Source: an uncultured Alphaproteobacteria bacterium
GTDB lineage: Bacteria > Pseudomonadota > Alphaproteobacteria > HIMB59 > GCA-002718135
Direction: 5' to 3'
DNA: 38,270 nucleotides
NCBI GenBank assembly: GCA_902597015.1
Contig: CACJWQ010000010.1
Location: 1-38,270, forward strand
Below the pieces are notes generated by a model. It ran no database searches and was not told the DNA's origin. It saw only the letters and a program-made list of their open reading frames with translations. Positions 18,500 through 27,394 of this stretch are shown piece by piece. Both the position numbers and the translations under genes were made by a program. The number at the start of each line of letters is the position of its first letter. Position 1 is the first letter of the stretch.

Positions 18500-19298
18500 T
18501 ATAAACCAAGAGGACATAGAAGACATTTGTTTTAACGTAAGTCAAAATATTATCTTACCAAAATTTAAAAATTTATCAGAGGATGAAATTAATTATAAAA
18601 ATGGATCTGATTTAGTAACAGCAGCTGATATAGAAGCAGAAAAAGAATTAAAAAAAAATTTGTTAAAAATTTTACCAACTGCAAATTTTATAGGTGAAGA
18701 GGAATATTCTAGAAATGAAAATATATTAAATTTTTATAATGAAGATGCATATTGTTGGACTGTTGACCCAATAGATGGAACAACAAATTTTGCTAATGGT
18801 AGAGATAAATTTGCAATTATGATAGCCTTAACATTTAAAGAAAAAATTTTACGTTCTTGGATATATAAACCATTAGATAAAATTATGTGTTCAGCTATTT
18901 TAAATGAAGGTGCTTTTATCAATAATAATAAAATTATTACAAAAGAGGCAAAAATAATCGAAGAAACTATTGGATCGATAAGTACAAAGTATTGGGAACC
19001 AGGATTTAAAGATAAGTTAAAAATATTTAAAAACATATTTAAAGAAGTTAACTCTTATAGATGCATTGGTTTTGAATATATAGATATAGGTATTGGCGTT
19101 AGAAATTTTGCTATTTTATCAAAATTATCTCCATGGGATCATATTCCAGGTATTCTTTTTGTCAGAGAAGCAGGAGGTTCTGACATTGATTTTGATAAAA
19201 ATAAATATGACTTTACAAAAAAGAATAAGAATTTAATTGTTAGTAATTCAGAAGATTTGAATTATAAAATTTTAGAAAAATTAGGAGAATATTCATGA
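18492..19298 (+). CDS. Inositol-monophosphatase-family phosphatase
   Basis: A Mg-dependent, Li-sensitive-type phosphatase of 268 residues. Motifs are GSDLVTAADIEAEKEL, the metal ligand Glu-Glu in FIGEEEYS, the central WTVDPIDGTTNFANG and the C-terminal SPWDHIPGILFVREAGG. Family members hydrolyse inositol phosphates, histidinol phosphate (HisN) or 3'-phosphoadenosine 5'-phosphate (CysQ). The sequence does not settle which. It overlaps its neighbours on both sides (8 bp and ATGA), so it belongs to the long ntrY-to-MFS transcription group. Neighbouring genes give no clear pathway. Confidence 0.88.
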   Translation: MDNINQEDIEDICFNVSQNIILPKFKNLSEDEINYKNGSDLVTAADIEAEKELKKNLLKILPTANFIGEEEYSRNENILNFYNEDAYCWTVDPIDGTTNFANGRDKFAIMIALTFKEKILRSWIYKPLDKIMCSAILNEGAFINNNKIITKEAKIIEETIGSISTKYWEPGFKDKLKIFKNIFKEVNSYRCIGFEYIDIGIGVRNFAILSKLSPWDHIPGILFVREAGGSDIDFDKNKYDFTKKNKNLIVSNSEDLNYKILEKLGEYS

Positions 19299-20167
19299 GT
19301 ATTAAAAATGTCTCTTTTATTGGTTTAGGAGTAATGGGATACCCAATGGCAGGCCATCTTCAAAACAATGGTTATAATGTTACTGTTTATAATAGAACAA
19401 CTGTTAAAGCAGAAAAATGGATAGAAGAGTACAAAGGCAGCATGGCTAAAACTCCTGGTGAAGCTTCTCAAAATTCTGAAATTGTTTTTATGTGTGTTGG
19501 ACGTGATGAAGATATTATTGAAGTAATGGAAGGTGAAGATGGAATTCTTTCAAAAATAGCTGACGGAACAATTATTGTTGATCACACAACAGCTTCCGCA
19601 GAGATAGCAAGAAATTACTATCAAAAACTTAAAAATAAAAAATTAAGTTTTCTTGATGCCCCTGTATCTGGCGGTCAAGCGGGTGCAGAAAATGGTGTTC
19701 TTTCTATTATGATAGGTGGTGATGAAAAAGATTATAATACTGTAAAACCAGTTCTCACATCTTATGGTAAAGCCGTTGAACTTATAGGGCCTTCTGGTTC
19801 GGGTCAAATTGCTAAAATGATAAATCAAATTTGTATAGCCGGACTAGTCCAAGGCTTATCTGAAGCAATGGCTTTTGGAAAAAAATCCAATGTAGATATG
19901 GAAAAAGTTCTTAGCGTTATATCCAAGGGAGCAGCTCAATCATGGCAGATGGAAAATAGATATAGAACTATGCTTGATGGTAAGTTTGATTATGGTTTTG
20001 CTGTAGATTGGATGCGTAAGGATTTATCAATATGTTTTAACGAGGCCAGCAAAAATGGCGCAATACTTCCTGTTACAAAAATAGTTGATAAATATTATGA
20101 AGAAGTTCAAAAAAATGGTGGGAATAGGTTTGATACATCATCCTTAATGACTCTTGTAGACAAATAA
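19295..20167 (+). CDS. NAD(P)-dependent beta-hydroxyacid dehydrogenase (3-hydroxyisobutyrate dehydrogenase family)
   Basis: The 290-residue oxidoreductase starts with the Rossmann motif FIGLGVMGYPMAGHL, then NRTTVKAEKW (NADP-type pocket possible). The substrate-binding signature is DAPVSGGQAGAENGVLSIMI and the catalytic Lys174 lies in GQIAKMINQ. Candidate substrates are 3-hydroxyisobutyrate, tartronate semialdehyde or other 3-hydroxyacids and succinic-semialdehyde-like compounds. The specific one is not evident. No valine-degradation genes are nearby. The start overlaps the previous stop as ATGA and the stop directly abuts the next ATG. Confidence 0.9.
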   Translation: MSIKNVSFIGLGVMGYPMAGHLQNNGYNVTVYNRTTVKAEKWIEEYKGSMAKTPGEASQNSEIVFMCVGRDEDIIEVMEGEDGILSKIADGTIIVDHTTASAEIARNYYQKLKNKKLSFLDAPVSGGQAGAENGVLSIMIGGDEKDYNTVKPVLTSYGKAVELIGPSGSGQIAKMINQICIAGLVQGLSEAMAFGKKSNVDMEKVLSVISKGAAQSWQMENRYRTMLDGKFDYGFAVDWMRKDLSICFNEASKNGAILPVTKIVDKYYEEVQKNGGNRFDTSSLMTLVDK

Positions 20168-21082
20168 ATGTCAAGAAACTTAGTGTTAGCAGTCATATTG
20201 TTAATAGCTTCTTCTTTATTTTGGTCAGGAAATTTCTTTTTTGGAAAAGTTGCTCACATAACTGATCTTTCACCATTTAAATTAAGTTTTTTTAGATGGT
20301 CTTTAGCTTTGCTTTTACTACTACCTTTCACCATTAAAAGCATTTTGGTAAATTTTAAGTATTACAAAGAGAACTTTTTACTAATGACTACATTAAGTAT
20401 TTTAAGTGTTACAATATTTAACTCATTTACATATATTTCATTGCAGACAACTTTAGTTTTAAATTCAACTATAATGGCATCTACTGCACCTGTAATTATG
20501 ATTGGTTTCTCTTGGCTAATGTTTCGAACTAAAATCTCTAAACTTCAACTAATTGGTATAATTTTATCTTTATTAGGTGCATTAGCTATAATTTTAAAAG
20601 GAAATTTAAATAATCTATATACCCTTAATTTTACTATTGGTGATATTTGGATGTTTGCTGCTGTAATATCTTGGTGCTTATATTCCGTCCTGTTAAAAAA
20701 GATGGATACATCAATCCCTCAACTAGCTAGTTTAGAAGTAATGATTATTATTGGCTTATTTTTTATTATTCCATTTTATCTTTTTGAATCTTTTAATGGT
20801 ACCTTTTTACTTTCATCTTCTTATGACTTTTTCATTATTATTTATGTTGCTATCTTTGCAAGTATTGCTGCTTATTTTGCTTGGAACAAGGGTGTCTATT
20901 TAATTGGACCAAATAGAGCTGGTTTATTTTTACACTTTATACCTGTCTTTGCTGCAATTTGGGCAATAACTTTTTTAAATGAAAGTTTTGCAATATTTCA
21001 TATTGTTGGTGTTTTTTTTATAATTACAGGAATTATATTATCTAATATAAGATTTAAAAATGAACAAAATAGTCAAAACTGA
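20168..21082 (+). CDS. DMT-superfamily (EamA) transporter
   Basis: The 304-residue integral membrane protein has about ten hydrophobic segments arranged as two EamA repeats. The first repeat opens SSLFWSGNFFFGKVAHITDL with FFRWSLALLLLLPF. The second opens around WMFAAVISWCLYSVLLKKMD. The inter-repeat motif STIMASTAPVIMIGFSWLMF and the final GPNRAGLFLHFIPVFAAIWA are typical of RhaT/YdcZ-like drug/metabolite exporters. Substrate is unknown. It begins at the base after the dehydrogenase stop and overlaps msrB by 23 bp, the longest overlap in this group. Confidence 0.9.
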   Translation: MSRNLVLAVILLIASSLFWSGNFFFGKVAHITDLSPFKLSFFRWSLALLLLLPFTIKSILVNFKYYKENFLLMTTLSILSVTIFNSFTYISLQTTLVLNSTIMASTAPVIMIGFSWLMFRTKISKLQLIGIILSLLGALAIILKGNLNNLYTLNFTIGDIWMFAAVISWCLYSVLLKKMDTSIPQLASLEVMIIIGLFFIIPFYLFESFNGTFLLSSSYDFFIIIYVAIFASIAAYFAWNKGVYLIGPNRAGLFLHFIPVFAAIWAITFLNESFAIFHIVGVFFIITGIILSNIRFKNEQNSQN

Positions 21083-21455
21083 TCAGGAGTGGAAATCTCT
21101 TCTCACAGAAGATGAATATTACGTAACAAGACAAAAAGGAACAGAACCACCTTTTTCTGGTAAAAATTTTGAAATTATTAATGGCGGTATTTTTAAATGT
21201 AAATGCTGTGGTAATGAATTATTTAATAGTTCTACAAAATATGATTCTTATTGTGGATGGCCAAGTTTTTTTGAGCAAATATCACCTGAAGCAATTAAAA
21301 CAGAGACTGATAGATCTCATGGTATGGTGCGTATTGAAATTATGTGCGCCAAATGTGATGCTCATTTAGGTCATGTCTTTGATGATGGACCTGAGCCCAC
21401 CGGCAAAAGATACTGTGTAAATTCGCTTTCTATTAATTACGAAGAGTTTGAATAA
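21060..21455 (+). CDS. msrB: Peptide-methionine (R)-S-oxide reductase
   Basis: Repairs oxidised methionine (the R-sulfoxide). The 131 residues carry the structural zinc cysteines Cys47/Cys50 and Cys96/Cys99 (KCKCCG and CAKCDAHLGHVF). The substrate pocket is YCGWPSFF and the catalytic Cys119 lies in GKRYCVNSLSI. The N-terminal WKSLLTEDEYYVTRQKGTE matches the family start, which supports initiation inside the previous gene. The enzyme is the free-standing cytosolic type without a signal peptide. The stop region TTGAATAA is shared with the MFS gene. Confidence 0.96.
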   Translation: MNKIVKTDQEWKSLLTEDEYYVTRQKGTEPPFSGKNFEIINGGIFKCKCCGNELFNSSTKYDSYCGWPSFFEQISPEAIKTETDRSHGMVRIEIMCAKCDAHLGHVFDDGPEPTGKRYCVNSLSINYEEFE

Positions 21456-22629
21456 TACTTTTTATACACTCCTATTTTCATCAATTGGTCATGCACTTAT
21501 GCATATGTTTGCAGCATTTTATTTTGTAATCGTTCTGACGATAGAAAAAGAATGGAATATTTCTTACGATCAATTAATTAGATTATGGTCTCTTGGAGCT
21601 CTACTAATTGGTTTAGGGGCAATTCCTTTTGGGTGGTTAAGTGATAAATGGTCCCGTTCAGGAACAATGACAATTATGTTTATTGGAATGGGATTAGCCT
21701 CCATTTTATGTGGTTTAAGCACATCAGTTTCTTTTTTATTTTTTTCCTTATCACTTCTTGGACTTTTCTGTTCAATTTACCATCCTGTAGGCATTCCTTG
21801 GGTGATTCATGCAGCTAACAAACAGGGAAGAGCGCTTGGTGTAAATGGTATTTTTGGTGGGGTAGGAATAGGCTCTGGAGCATTTGTAGCTGGTACTCTA
21901 ACAGAATTACTAAATTGGCAACTAGCTTTTATATTACCTGGTTTAATATCAATTATTATTGGGTTTATTCTTATTTACTTAATCTTAATTGATAAAATAT
22001 CTTACAAAAATTATTTTATTAATAATGATGATCAAGATCATTCCCGTAATGAGATGATTTTTATTGCATTAATAATGCTATTATCAATGTTTGCTCTTGG
22101 ATTATCTTTTCACAATACACAAACAGCCTTACCAAAAGTATTTGAAATACGAATTGGTAACACAAGCTCAATTCAAATTGGATTTATGATAGCAATTATC
22201 TATTTTATTTCTGGTGCAACAACATTTATTGGAGGCTTACTTGCTGATCGATTTAATTTAAAAACTATTTACTTAATTGGTATATTTCTTCAGTTTCCTT
22301 GCTACCTAGGAATAGCTTACATATCTGGTTACTCTTTAGTAGTGTTATGTATTCTAGCTGCTGTATTTAATGCAAGTATTCTGCCTACAGAAAATCTCCT
22401 ACTTGGGAAATTTACACCCCAAAAGTATCATGGTGTTGTATATGGAATTAAGTTTATTCTTGCATTTGGATCAGGACCAATTTCGGTATTCTTAATTTCA
22501 GAAATATATTCCATAACTTTAGAGTTTACTTATTTGTTTTTAATTAATGCAATAATGATGGCTATAGTTTCAATTTTTATTATTTTCTTACCAATTCAAG
22601 GTAATCAAAGAACAGCTATTCAGGACTAG
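21448..22629 (+). CDS. Major facilitator superfamily transporter
   Basis: The 393-residue protein has about twelve hydrophobic segments. The loop between segments 2 and 3 reads GWLSDKWSRSGTM, a version of the MFS A-motif, and a second copy after the midpoint is GLLADRFNLKT. The central loop is short and charged (NNDDQDHSRNEM). Start is TTG in an 8-bp overlap with msrB; the next methionines lie deep in the first helix, so TTG is preferred. Substrate is unknown; the overall pattern resembles FucP/fosmidomycin-resistance-like families only loosely. It ends the nine-gene run and overlaps the convergent small gene by 14 bp. Confidence 0.88.
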   Translation: MNNTFYTLLFSSIGHALMHMFAAFYFVIVLTIEKEWNISYDQLIRLWSLGALLIGLGAIPFGWLSDKWSRSGTMTIMFIGMGLASILCGLSTSVSFLFFSLSLLGLFCSIYHPVGIPWVIHAANKQGRALGVNGIFGGVGIGSGAFVAGTLTELLNWQLAFILPGLISIIIGFILIYLILIDKISYKNYFINNDDQDHSRNEMIFIALIMLLSMFALGLSFHNTQTALPKVFEIRIGNTSSIQIGFMIAIIYFISGATTFIGGLLADRFNLKTIYLIGIFLQFPCYLGIAYISGYSLVVLCILAAVFNASILPTENLLLGKFTPQKYHGVVYGIKFILAFGSGPISVFLISEIYSITLEFTYLFLINAIMMAIVSIFIIFLPIQGNQRTAIQD

Positions 22630-22843
22630 ATTTTATTTCTTCAAGATAATTAATAACTTCATTAAATTTTTTATCAGGTATATCTTTATATGTCATGCCA
22701 AAATAATTTTTTACCTCTAAAGCAACATGAGCATAAGGATTTCTGCCCTTAGGATGATTCGGGTGATCAGGTAATTTTCCTTTTAAAAAATCACCTGTTT
22801 CTTGAATTAGCTTCCAAATTTTAGATGCGTTTTCTTTATTCAA
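22616..22843 (-). CDS. Small protein, possibly ORF6C-like
   Basis: The 75-residue soluble, charged protein lies 1 bp after pepC, with a TTG start immediately beyond the pepC stop (TAA-A-TTG), suggesting translational coupling. Visible features are a basic Pro/His-rich centre (KLPDHPNHPKGRNPYAHVA) and a C-terminal half VKNYFGMTYKDIPDKKFNEV. The pattern 'fG-x-x-YKDIP-x-x-f-x-E-x-i-x-y-l' resembles the C-terminal ORF6C domain of phage antirepressor-like proteins. That similarity is from memory and distant. No function is assigned. Coding status is supported by tight packing and an open frame of plausible composition, not by a known family. Confidence 0.6.
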   Translation of the reverse strand: MNKENASKIWKLIQETGDFLKGKLPDHPNHPKGRNPYAHVALEVKNYFGMTYKDIPDKKFNEVINYLEEIKSSPE

Positions 22844-22844
22844 T

Positions 22845-24167
22845 TTATCTAGCTAAAGCACCCATTGGATCCCAAGGTGCTAGCGCTACTGGTTCCATAT
22901 CTAAGTATTTTAAAAGTCTTTTGTTTAGATATTTTTTATCGATGACTACTTCATAGGTATATTCATCAAACCATTCATCGGTCATCATCATATATCCTTG
23001 ATTACCACTTTTCGTTCCCCAGCTATTCTCAATTTTCCATTTTGTTGAATTTCTTTTTTTAATATCAACACCTGTTAAAAGCATGGCATGAGTCATTTCA
23101 CTATCACCATACTCTAAACGAGTTTGTTTATTCATCTTAAATGAAGTTTGGAAGACATTTTCATAGTCGTAAATGCCCATATCAAGTACACCCATATCAC
23201 GACTAAAACGTTTCCCAACATCACAACCAAACCACACAGCTTCATTGTTTTTTATTGAGTCCATCGCAGATTTTTTTAATTCTTTAATATCTACATTTAA
23301 ATATTTAATAATTTGTCCCTCAACAACATTACCAAGATATTCAACTGTGTACATTGTGTTAAATTTTTTATTGCTCATTGGAGCATGAATTAAGCAAACT
23401 TTATCTTTAATATTGATATCAGCATATTTTTTACAGAAGTCAATCGGTGTCATGTCTGAAATAACGATGTGTCTATTATCTTTATTTCTAGTAGACCAAT
23501 TGATAACATCTGGGGGTTGACCAAGAAACATTGCCAGTAAATTATAGATTGTTTCCATCATATCTTTTTTTAGAGCTGCAGAGTTTTTTGCTGGTTTTTT
23601 TCTTAGTATAGAAGCAAACTCTCTTAATTTGTGAGTCAAGATATAATTCATAGCACCAGATTTACTGCTATGATTTGTTTCAGGCATTACATCTTTAGGT
23701 ACTGCACCATACTTATTAATTAAGTTTACAAACATATCCCACTGTCCGCCATCTTGCACAGGTGCTTTTAAAAGATGAGTTATTAATCTGCTTTCATATG
23801 CTTCATCTCTTGATTTGATAATATTCTCTAAAAAATAATTTGCTTTCTCTAACTTATCCCAAAACATGAAATAATTTTGTGAAAACTCAAATGTATTTAG
23901 TTCAAGGCTATCAACAACTTGCAAACGCATAAGATTTAATCCTGCAAATCCCCAACATCTACCCGATGCCATTTGGTTTGTTGCAGGTAATTCTTTTTTA
24001 ATTAGATTAGAAAAATTATGATTGATTTGACTAAAGTTTTCCCAATTGAGTGCAACATTGGCTAAATCATTTTTTATCAATGCATTTCGTGAAGCTATAT
24101 TTTTATTATTTCTTAAAAATTTATTTTTGAAAGTTCTTATTGTTGATAAAGATATATTTTTAGCCAT
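22845..24167 (-). CDS. pepC: Aminopeptidase C / bleomycin hydrolase (peptidase C1B)
   Basis: A cytosolic cysteine aminopeptidase, 440 residues, papain fold. Nucleophile Cys71 lies in NQMASGRCWGFAGLNLMR, with His360 in SEMTHAML and Asn381 in KIENSWG. The C-terminal tail APWDPMGALAR corresponds to the arm that enters the active site and makes the hexamer an aminopeptidase. No signal peptide is seen. The family is widespread in lactic acid bacteria, Bacteroidetes and eukaryotes and patchy in alphaproteobacteria, so acquisition by transfer is possible, though base composition looks like that of its neighbours. It lies 30 bp after topA and probably shares transcription with the small protein downstream. 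Confidence 0.95.
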   Translation of the reverse strand: MAKNISLSTIRTFKNKFLRNNKNIASRNALIKNDLANVALNWENFSQINHNFSNLIKKELPATNQMASGRCWGFAGLNLMRLQVVDSLELNTFEFSQNYFMFWDKLEKANYFLENIIKSRDEAYESRLITHLLKAPVQDGGQWDMFVNLINKYGAVPKDVMPETNHSSKSGAMNYILTHKLREFASILRKKPAKNSAALKKDMMETIYNLLAMFLGQPPDVINWSTRNKDNRHIVISDMTPIDFCKKYADINIKDKVCLIHAPMSNKKFNTMYTVEYLGNVVEGQIIKYLNVDIKELKKSAMDSIKNNEAVWFGCDVGKRFSRDMGVLDMGIYDYENVFQTSFKMNKQTRLEYGDSEMTHAMLLTGVDIKKRNSTKWKIENSWGTKSGNQGYMMMTDEWFDEYTYEVVIDKKYLNKRLLKYLDMEPVALAPWDPMGALAR

Positions 24168-24197
24168 ATTCTCTATTTAAAACTATTTCAGCTTAAT

Positions 24198-26723
24198 TCA
24201 ATTCTTAACTTTTTTTTTCTTTTTTTTGAGACCCATTTTAGCTTTTCTTTCATCAATTAACCTAATGGCATCTTCTAGTTTTAAGCTATCAATTGTTTGA
24301 TCACCAAGAATTGATGCATTTATTTTTCCACATTTTACATATGGTCCAAATTTACCGTCATGAGCAGTAATATTTTTCTTTTCTGTTGGATGCTCTCCAA
24401 ATGTTTTTAACGTCGCGTTACCTCTCTGTGTAGGCTTAGCAATTAATTCAATGGCTCTTTCAAGTTCAATATCTAGAATATTATCTGTTTTTTCGAGAGC
24501 TTTATATTTTTTATCATGCAGAATATATGGTCCATACATTCCAATTCCAGCACTAACTGTTTTTTTTGTTTCAGGATGAAATCCTAATTTACGTGGCAAA
24601 CCAAGTAATTGAATGGCTGTGTTTAATCCTATTTCATCTGGCTCAAAATTTTTAGGAATAGAAACTCTTTTTGGTTTTTTTTCTTTTGTCCCTTCTCCAA
24701 CTTGCATATAAAATCCATAAGGACCTTTTCGAAGAGTAATCATTTCACCCGTTTCTGGATAAATACCAATTTCTTTTGGTCCACTAAGTGCAGCACCATC
24801 TTTATCATTTAATTGATTAAACTGAACTGTATATTTGCAATCAGGATAATTAGAGCAGCCAATGAATCCTCCAAACTTTCCAACTTTAATTCCTAGTCTT
24901 CCATTATCACATGTTGGGCATTTTCTTTTTTCATCTGATCCGTTTGGTGGAAAGAAATGCGGACCTAGTGCTTCATCTAACACATCAATCACTTCTCTAT
25001 TTGATTTGCCTACGGTTTCATCGCAAAGTTGTTTAAATGTTTCCCAAAATTTTCTCAGAACTTCTTTCCAATCAAGCTTACCATCAGAAATTTCATCAAG
25101 TTGATTTTCAAGATCAGCGGTAAAATCATATTCTACATATTGATTGAAATATTTCTCTAAAAATATCGATACAATTCTTCCTCTATCATGAGGATTAAAA
25201 CGTTTTTTATCTAAAATTACATAATCTCTATCTTGTAGAACTTTAATAATAGAAGCATAAGTAGATGGTCTGCCAATACCAAGTTCTTCAAGTTTTTTAA
25301 CTAAGCTTGCTTCGGTGTAACGAGGAGGAGGGGAGGTAAAATGTTGTGTCTTTTCAACTTCTTTGAGATTTAAACTCTCTCCTTCACTCATGGCAGGAAG
25401 AATTGTCTCTTTTTCTTCATCTTTATCATCATCTTTAGCTTCTTGATAAACTTTGTACATTCCAGGAAACTTAATTGTCGATCCATTTGCTCGCAAAACA
25501 ATTTTTTTATCTTCGTTTGTAATATCAACAGCTACTTGATCTAATACAGCACTTGCCATTTGTGAACTTACCGCTCTTTGCCATATAATTTCATATAACT
25601 TGTATTCTTCTAAAGTAATGTATTGCTTAATATCTTTTGGTGTTAGATAAATATTTGTTGGTCTAATGCATTCATGTGCTTCTTGGGCATTTTTAGCTTT
25701 AGATTTATAAACTCTTGGTGCTTCTGGTAAATAGTTTGCACCATAATTATCAGTAACAAAACCTCGAACTTGGTTAATAGCTTCTTTTGACATGACGACA
25801 CTGTCTGTTCGCATATAAGTTATTAAGCCAGTTGTTTCTCCTTTAATATCTGTTCCTTCATAAAGGCGTTGAGCTGTGCGCATTGTTTGACTAGCACTAA
25901 GACCAAGTTTACGACTAGACTCAATTTGCATTGTAGATGTAGTAAAAGCAGGGTAGGGATTTCTTCTAGCTTCTTTTTTAGTAATATTTCCAACAGTGAA
26001 AGTAGAATTTTTAATATCATTAAAAATTTTTGTAGCTTCACCCTCATTTTTAATATCAAGTTTATCTACTTTATTCCCATCATAAACTGTAAGTCTTGAA
26101 TTAATAATTTTATCTTCTTTATTTCTAAACTCACCTTGCAAGGACCAATATTCCTGTGGAATAAATTTTTCTATTTCAAGTTCTCTTTCACTAATTATTC
26201 TTAAGGCAACAGATTGAACTCTACCTGCTGACTTTGATCCTGGTAATTTTCTCCATAGTACTGGAGAAAGTGTAAAGCCGACAAGAAAATCTAGAGCTCT
26301 TCTTGCAAGATAGGCATTAACTAAATTTTCATCTATTTCTCTTGGCTCTTTAAGACTATCAAGAACTGCATTTTTTGTAATTTCATTAAATGTAACTCGG
26401 TGAATATTTAATTTTGAAAGTGATGAATTATCTCTTAGTAGTTTTTCTACATGCCAAGCTATGGCTTCACCTTCACGGTCGGGGTCAGTTGCTAGATATA
26501 AATTTTCAGATTTTTTTGCAGCATCTGTAATTTCTTTTATTACTTTTTTTCCACGATCACTGGTTTCCCATTTCATTTGGAAATCATTTTCAGTATCTAT
26601 CGCATCATTTTTTGCTGATAAATCTCGGACATGCCCAACACTTGCTAGAACTTTGAAGTCAGAGCCTAAATATTTATTAATAGACTTTGCCTTCGATGGT
26701 GATTCAACAATTAATACATTCAT
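24198..26723 (-). CDS. topA: DNA topoisomerase I (type IA)
   Basis: Relaxes negative supercoils. The 841 residues include a TOPRIM domain (MNVLIVESPSKAKSINKYLG, DPDREGEAIAWH) and the type IA core with the active-site Tyr in GLITYMRTDS. PPPRYTEASLVKKLEELGIG and GRPSTYASII are also present. One zinc-ribbon has four cysteines (CPTCDNGRLG ... GCSNYPDCKYT), followed by C-terminal repeats of the FGPYVKCG/YGPYILHD type common in alphaproteobacteria. A longer in-frame TTG start exists at 26738. I prefer the ATG at 26723, since that TTG is part of a GAGG ribosome-binding sequence at ideal distance and the domain starts at the ATG. Confidence 0.97.
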   Translation of the reverse strand: MNVLIVESPSKAKSINKYLGSDFKVLASVGHVRDLSAKNDAIDTENDFQMKWETSDRGKKVIKEITDAAKKSENLYLATDPDREGEAIAWHVEKLLRDNSSLSKLNIHRVTFNEITKNAVLDSLKEPREIDENLVNAYLARRALDFLVGFTLSPVLWRKLPGSKSAGRVQSVALRIISERELEIEKFIPQEYWSLQGEFRNKEDKIINSRLTVYDGNKVDKLDIKNEGEATKIFNDIKNSTFTVGNITKKEARRNPYPAFTTSTMQIESSRKLGLSASQTMRTAQRLYEGTDIKGETTGLITYMRTDSVVMSKEAINQVRGFVTDNYGANYLPEAPRVYKSKAKNAQEAHECIRPTNIYLTPKDIKQYITLEEYKLYEIIWQRAVSSQMASAVLDQVAVDITNEDKKIVLRANGSTIKFPGMYKVYQEAKDDDKDEEKETILPAMSEGESLNLKEVEKTQHFTSPPPRYTEASLVKKLEELGIGRPSTYASIIKVLQDRDYVILDKKRFNPHDRGRIVSIFLEKYFNQYVEYDFTADLENQLDEISDGKLDWKEVLRKFWETFKQLCDETVGKSNREVIDVLDEALGPHFFPPNGSDEKRKCPTCDNGRLGIKVGKFGGFIGCSNYPDCKYTVQFNQLNDKDGAALSGPKEIGIYPETGEMITLRKGPYGFYMQVGEGTKEKKPKRVSIPKNFEPDEIGLNTAIQLLGLPRKLGFHPETKKTVSAGIGMYGPYILHDKKYKALEKTDNILDIELERAIELIAKPTQRGNATLKTFGEHPTEKKNITAHDGKFGPYVKCGKINASILGDQTIDSLKLEDAIRLIDERKAKMGLKKKKKKVKN

Positions 26724-26732
26724 AAATTTGGG

Positions 26733-26736
26733 CCTC
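26733..26736 (-). promoter_or_regulatory. Shine-Dalgarno GAGG deciding the topA start
   Basis: GAGG lies 9 bases upstream of the ATG at 26723. It excludes the overlapping TTG at 26738 as the likely start. Confidence 0.6.
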
Positions 26737-26788
26737 AAATTTCAGTTTAAAGATAATTCGTCAAGAAATTTTAAAAAAAAGTATATTT

Positions 26789-27394
26789 TTACTTGGATAA
26801 TTTAATTTTACTTTCAGTTTTGTTTATGAGTCTTTTAATGTTTTCTGTGTGTTTAAGAAAAATAATTAAAGTCAAATAAATAAAGAAAATTAGAATATAA
26901 AAATTAAAATTAATAAAAAAATAATAAGCTGGCGCTACTAAAATTCCAATTAAAGATCCAAGAGAAGAGTATTTACTTACAAAAGCAGTAACAAGCCATA
27001 CTAATAAAAATAAAATTGCAATGTAAGGGTTAAAACCAAATAAGAAGCCAATATACGTTGCTACTCCTTTTCCACCTTTGAATTTTAACCAAACAGGATA
27101 AATATGACCTAAAATCGCAAAATGACAGAGAAGTATTTTATTCAATAAAGAAATATCTTGAAAATACATTTGTAAAATGACGAATGGAAGAAAGCCTTTA
27201 AAAATATCAAAACAAAGAACAATGAATGCTAAAAATTTATTTCCTGTTCTTAAAACATTTGTTGCACCTACATTGCCAGAACCAACCTTTCTAATATCTC
27301 CCAAGCCAAATAATTTTGTAAAAATCAATGCAAAGGGTAATGATCCTATTACATAAAAAAATATGATTAATGATAAACTACTTACTAAAGTCAT
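26789..27394 (-). CDS. plsY: Glycerol-3-phosphate acyltransferase PlsY
   Basis: Inner-membrane enzyme that acylates glycerol-3-phosphate from acyl-phosphate, the first step of phospholipid synthesis. The 201 residues have about five hydrophobic segments and the three family motifs: GSLPFALIFTKLFGLGDIRK, then VGSGNVGATNVLRTGNK, and LKFKGGKGVATYIGFLFGFN. It starts inside the end of pyrB (17-bp overlap) and lies 65 bp before topA. In many relatives dprA sits between plsY and topA; it is missing here. With pgpA elsewhere in the window it belongs to phospholipid synthesis. Confidence 0.96.
   Translation of the reverse strand: MTLVSSLSLIIFFYVIGSLPFALIFTKLFGLGDIRKVGSGNVGATNVLRTGNKFLAFIVLCFDIFKGFLPFVILQMYFQDISLLNKILLCHFAILGHIYPVWLKFKGGKGVATYIGFLFGFNPYIAILFLLVWLVTAFVSKYSSLGSLIGILVAPAYYFFINFNFYILIFFIYLTLIIFLKHTENIKRLINKTESKIKLSK

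Noticed and set aside
26724-26738. TTG start five codons upstream for topA
   Set aside because: The TTG overlaps a GAGG ribosome-binding sequence that is ideally placed for the ATG at 26723, where the TOPRIM domain starts.
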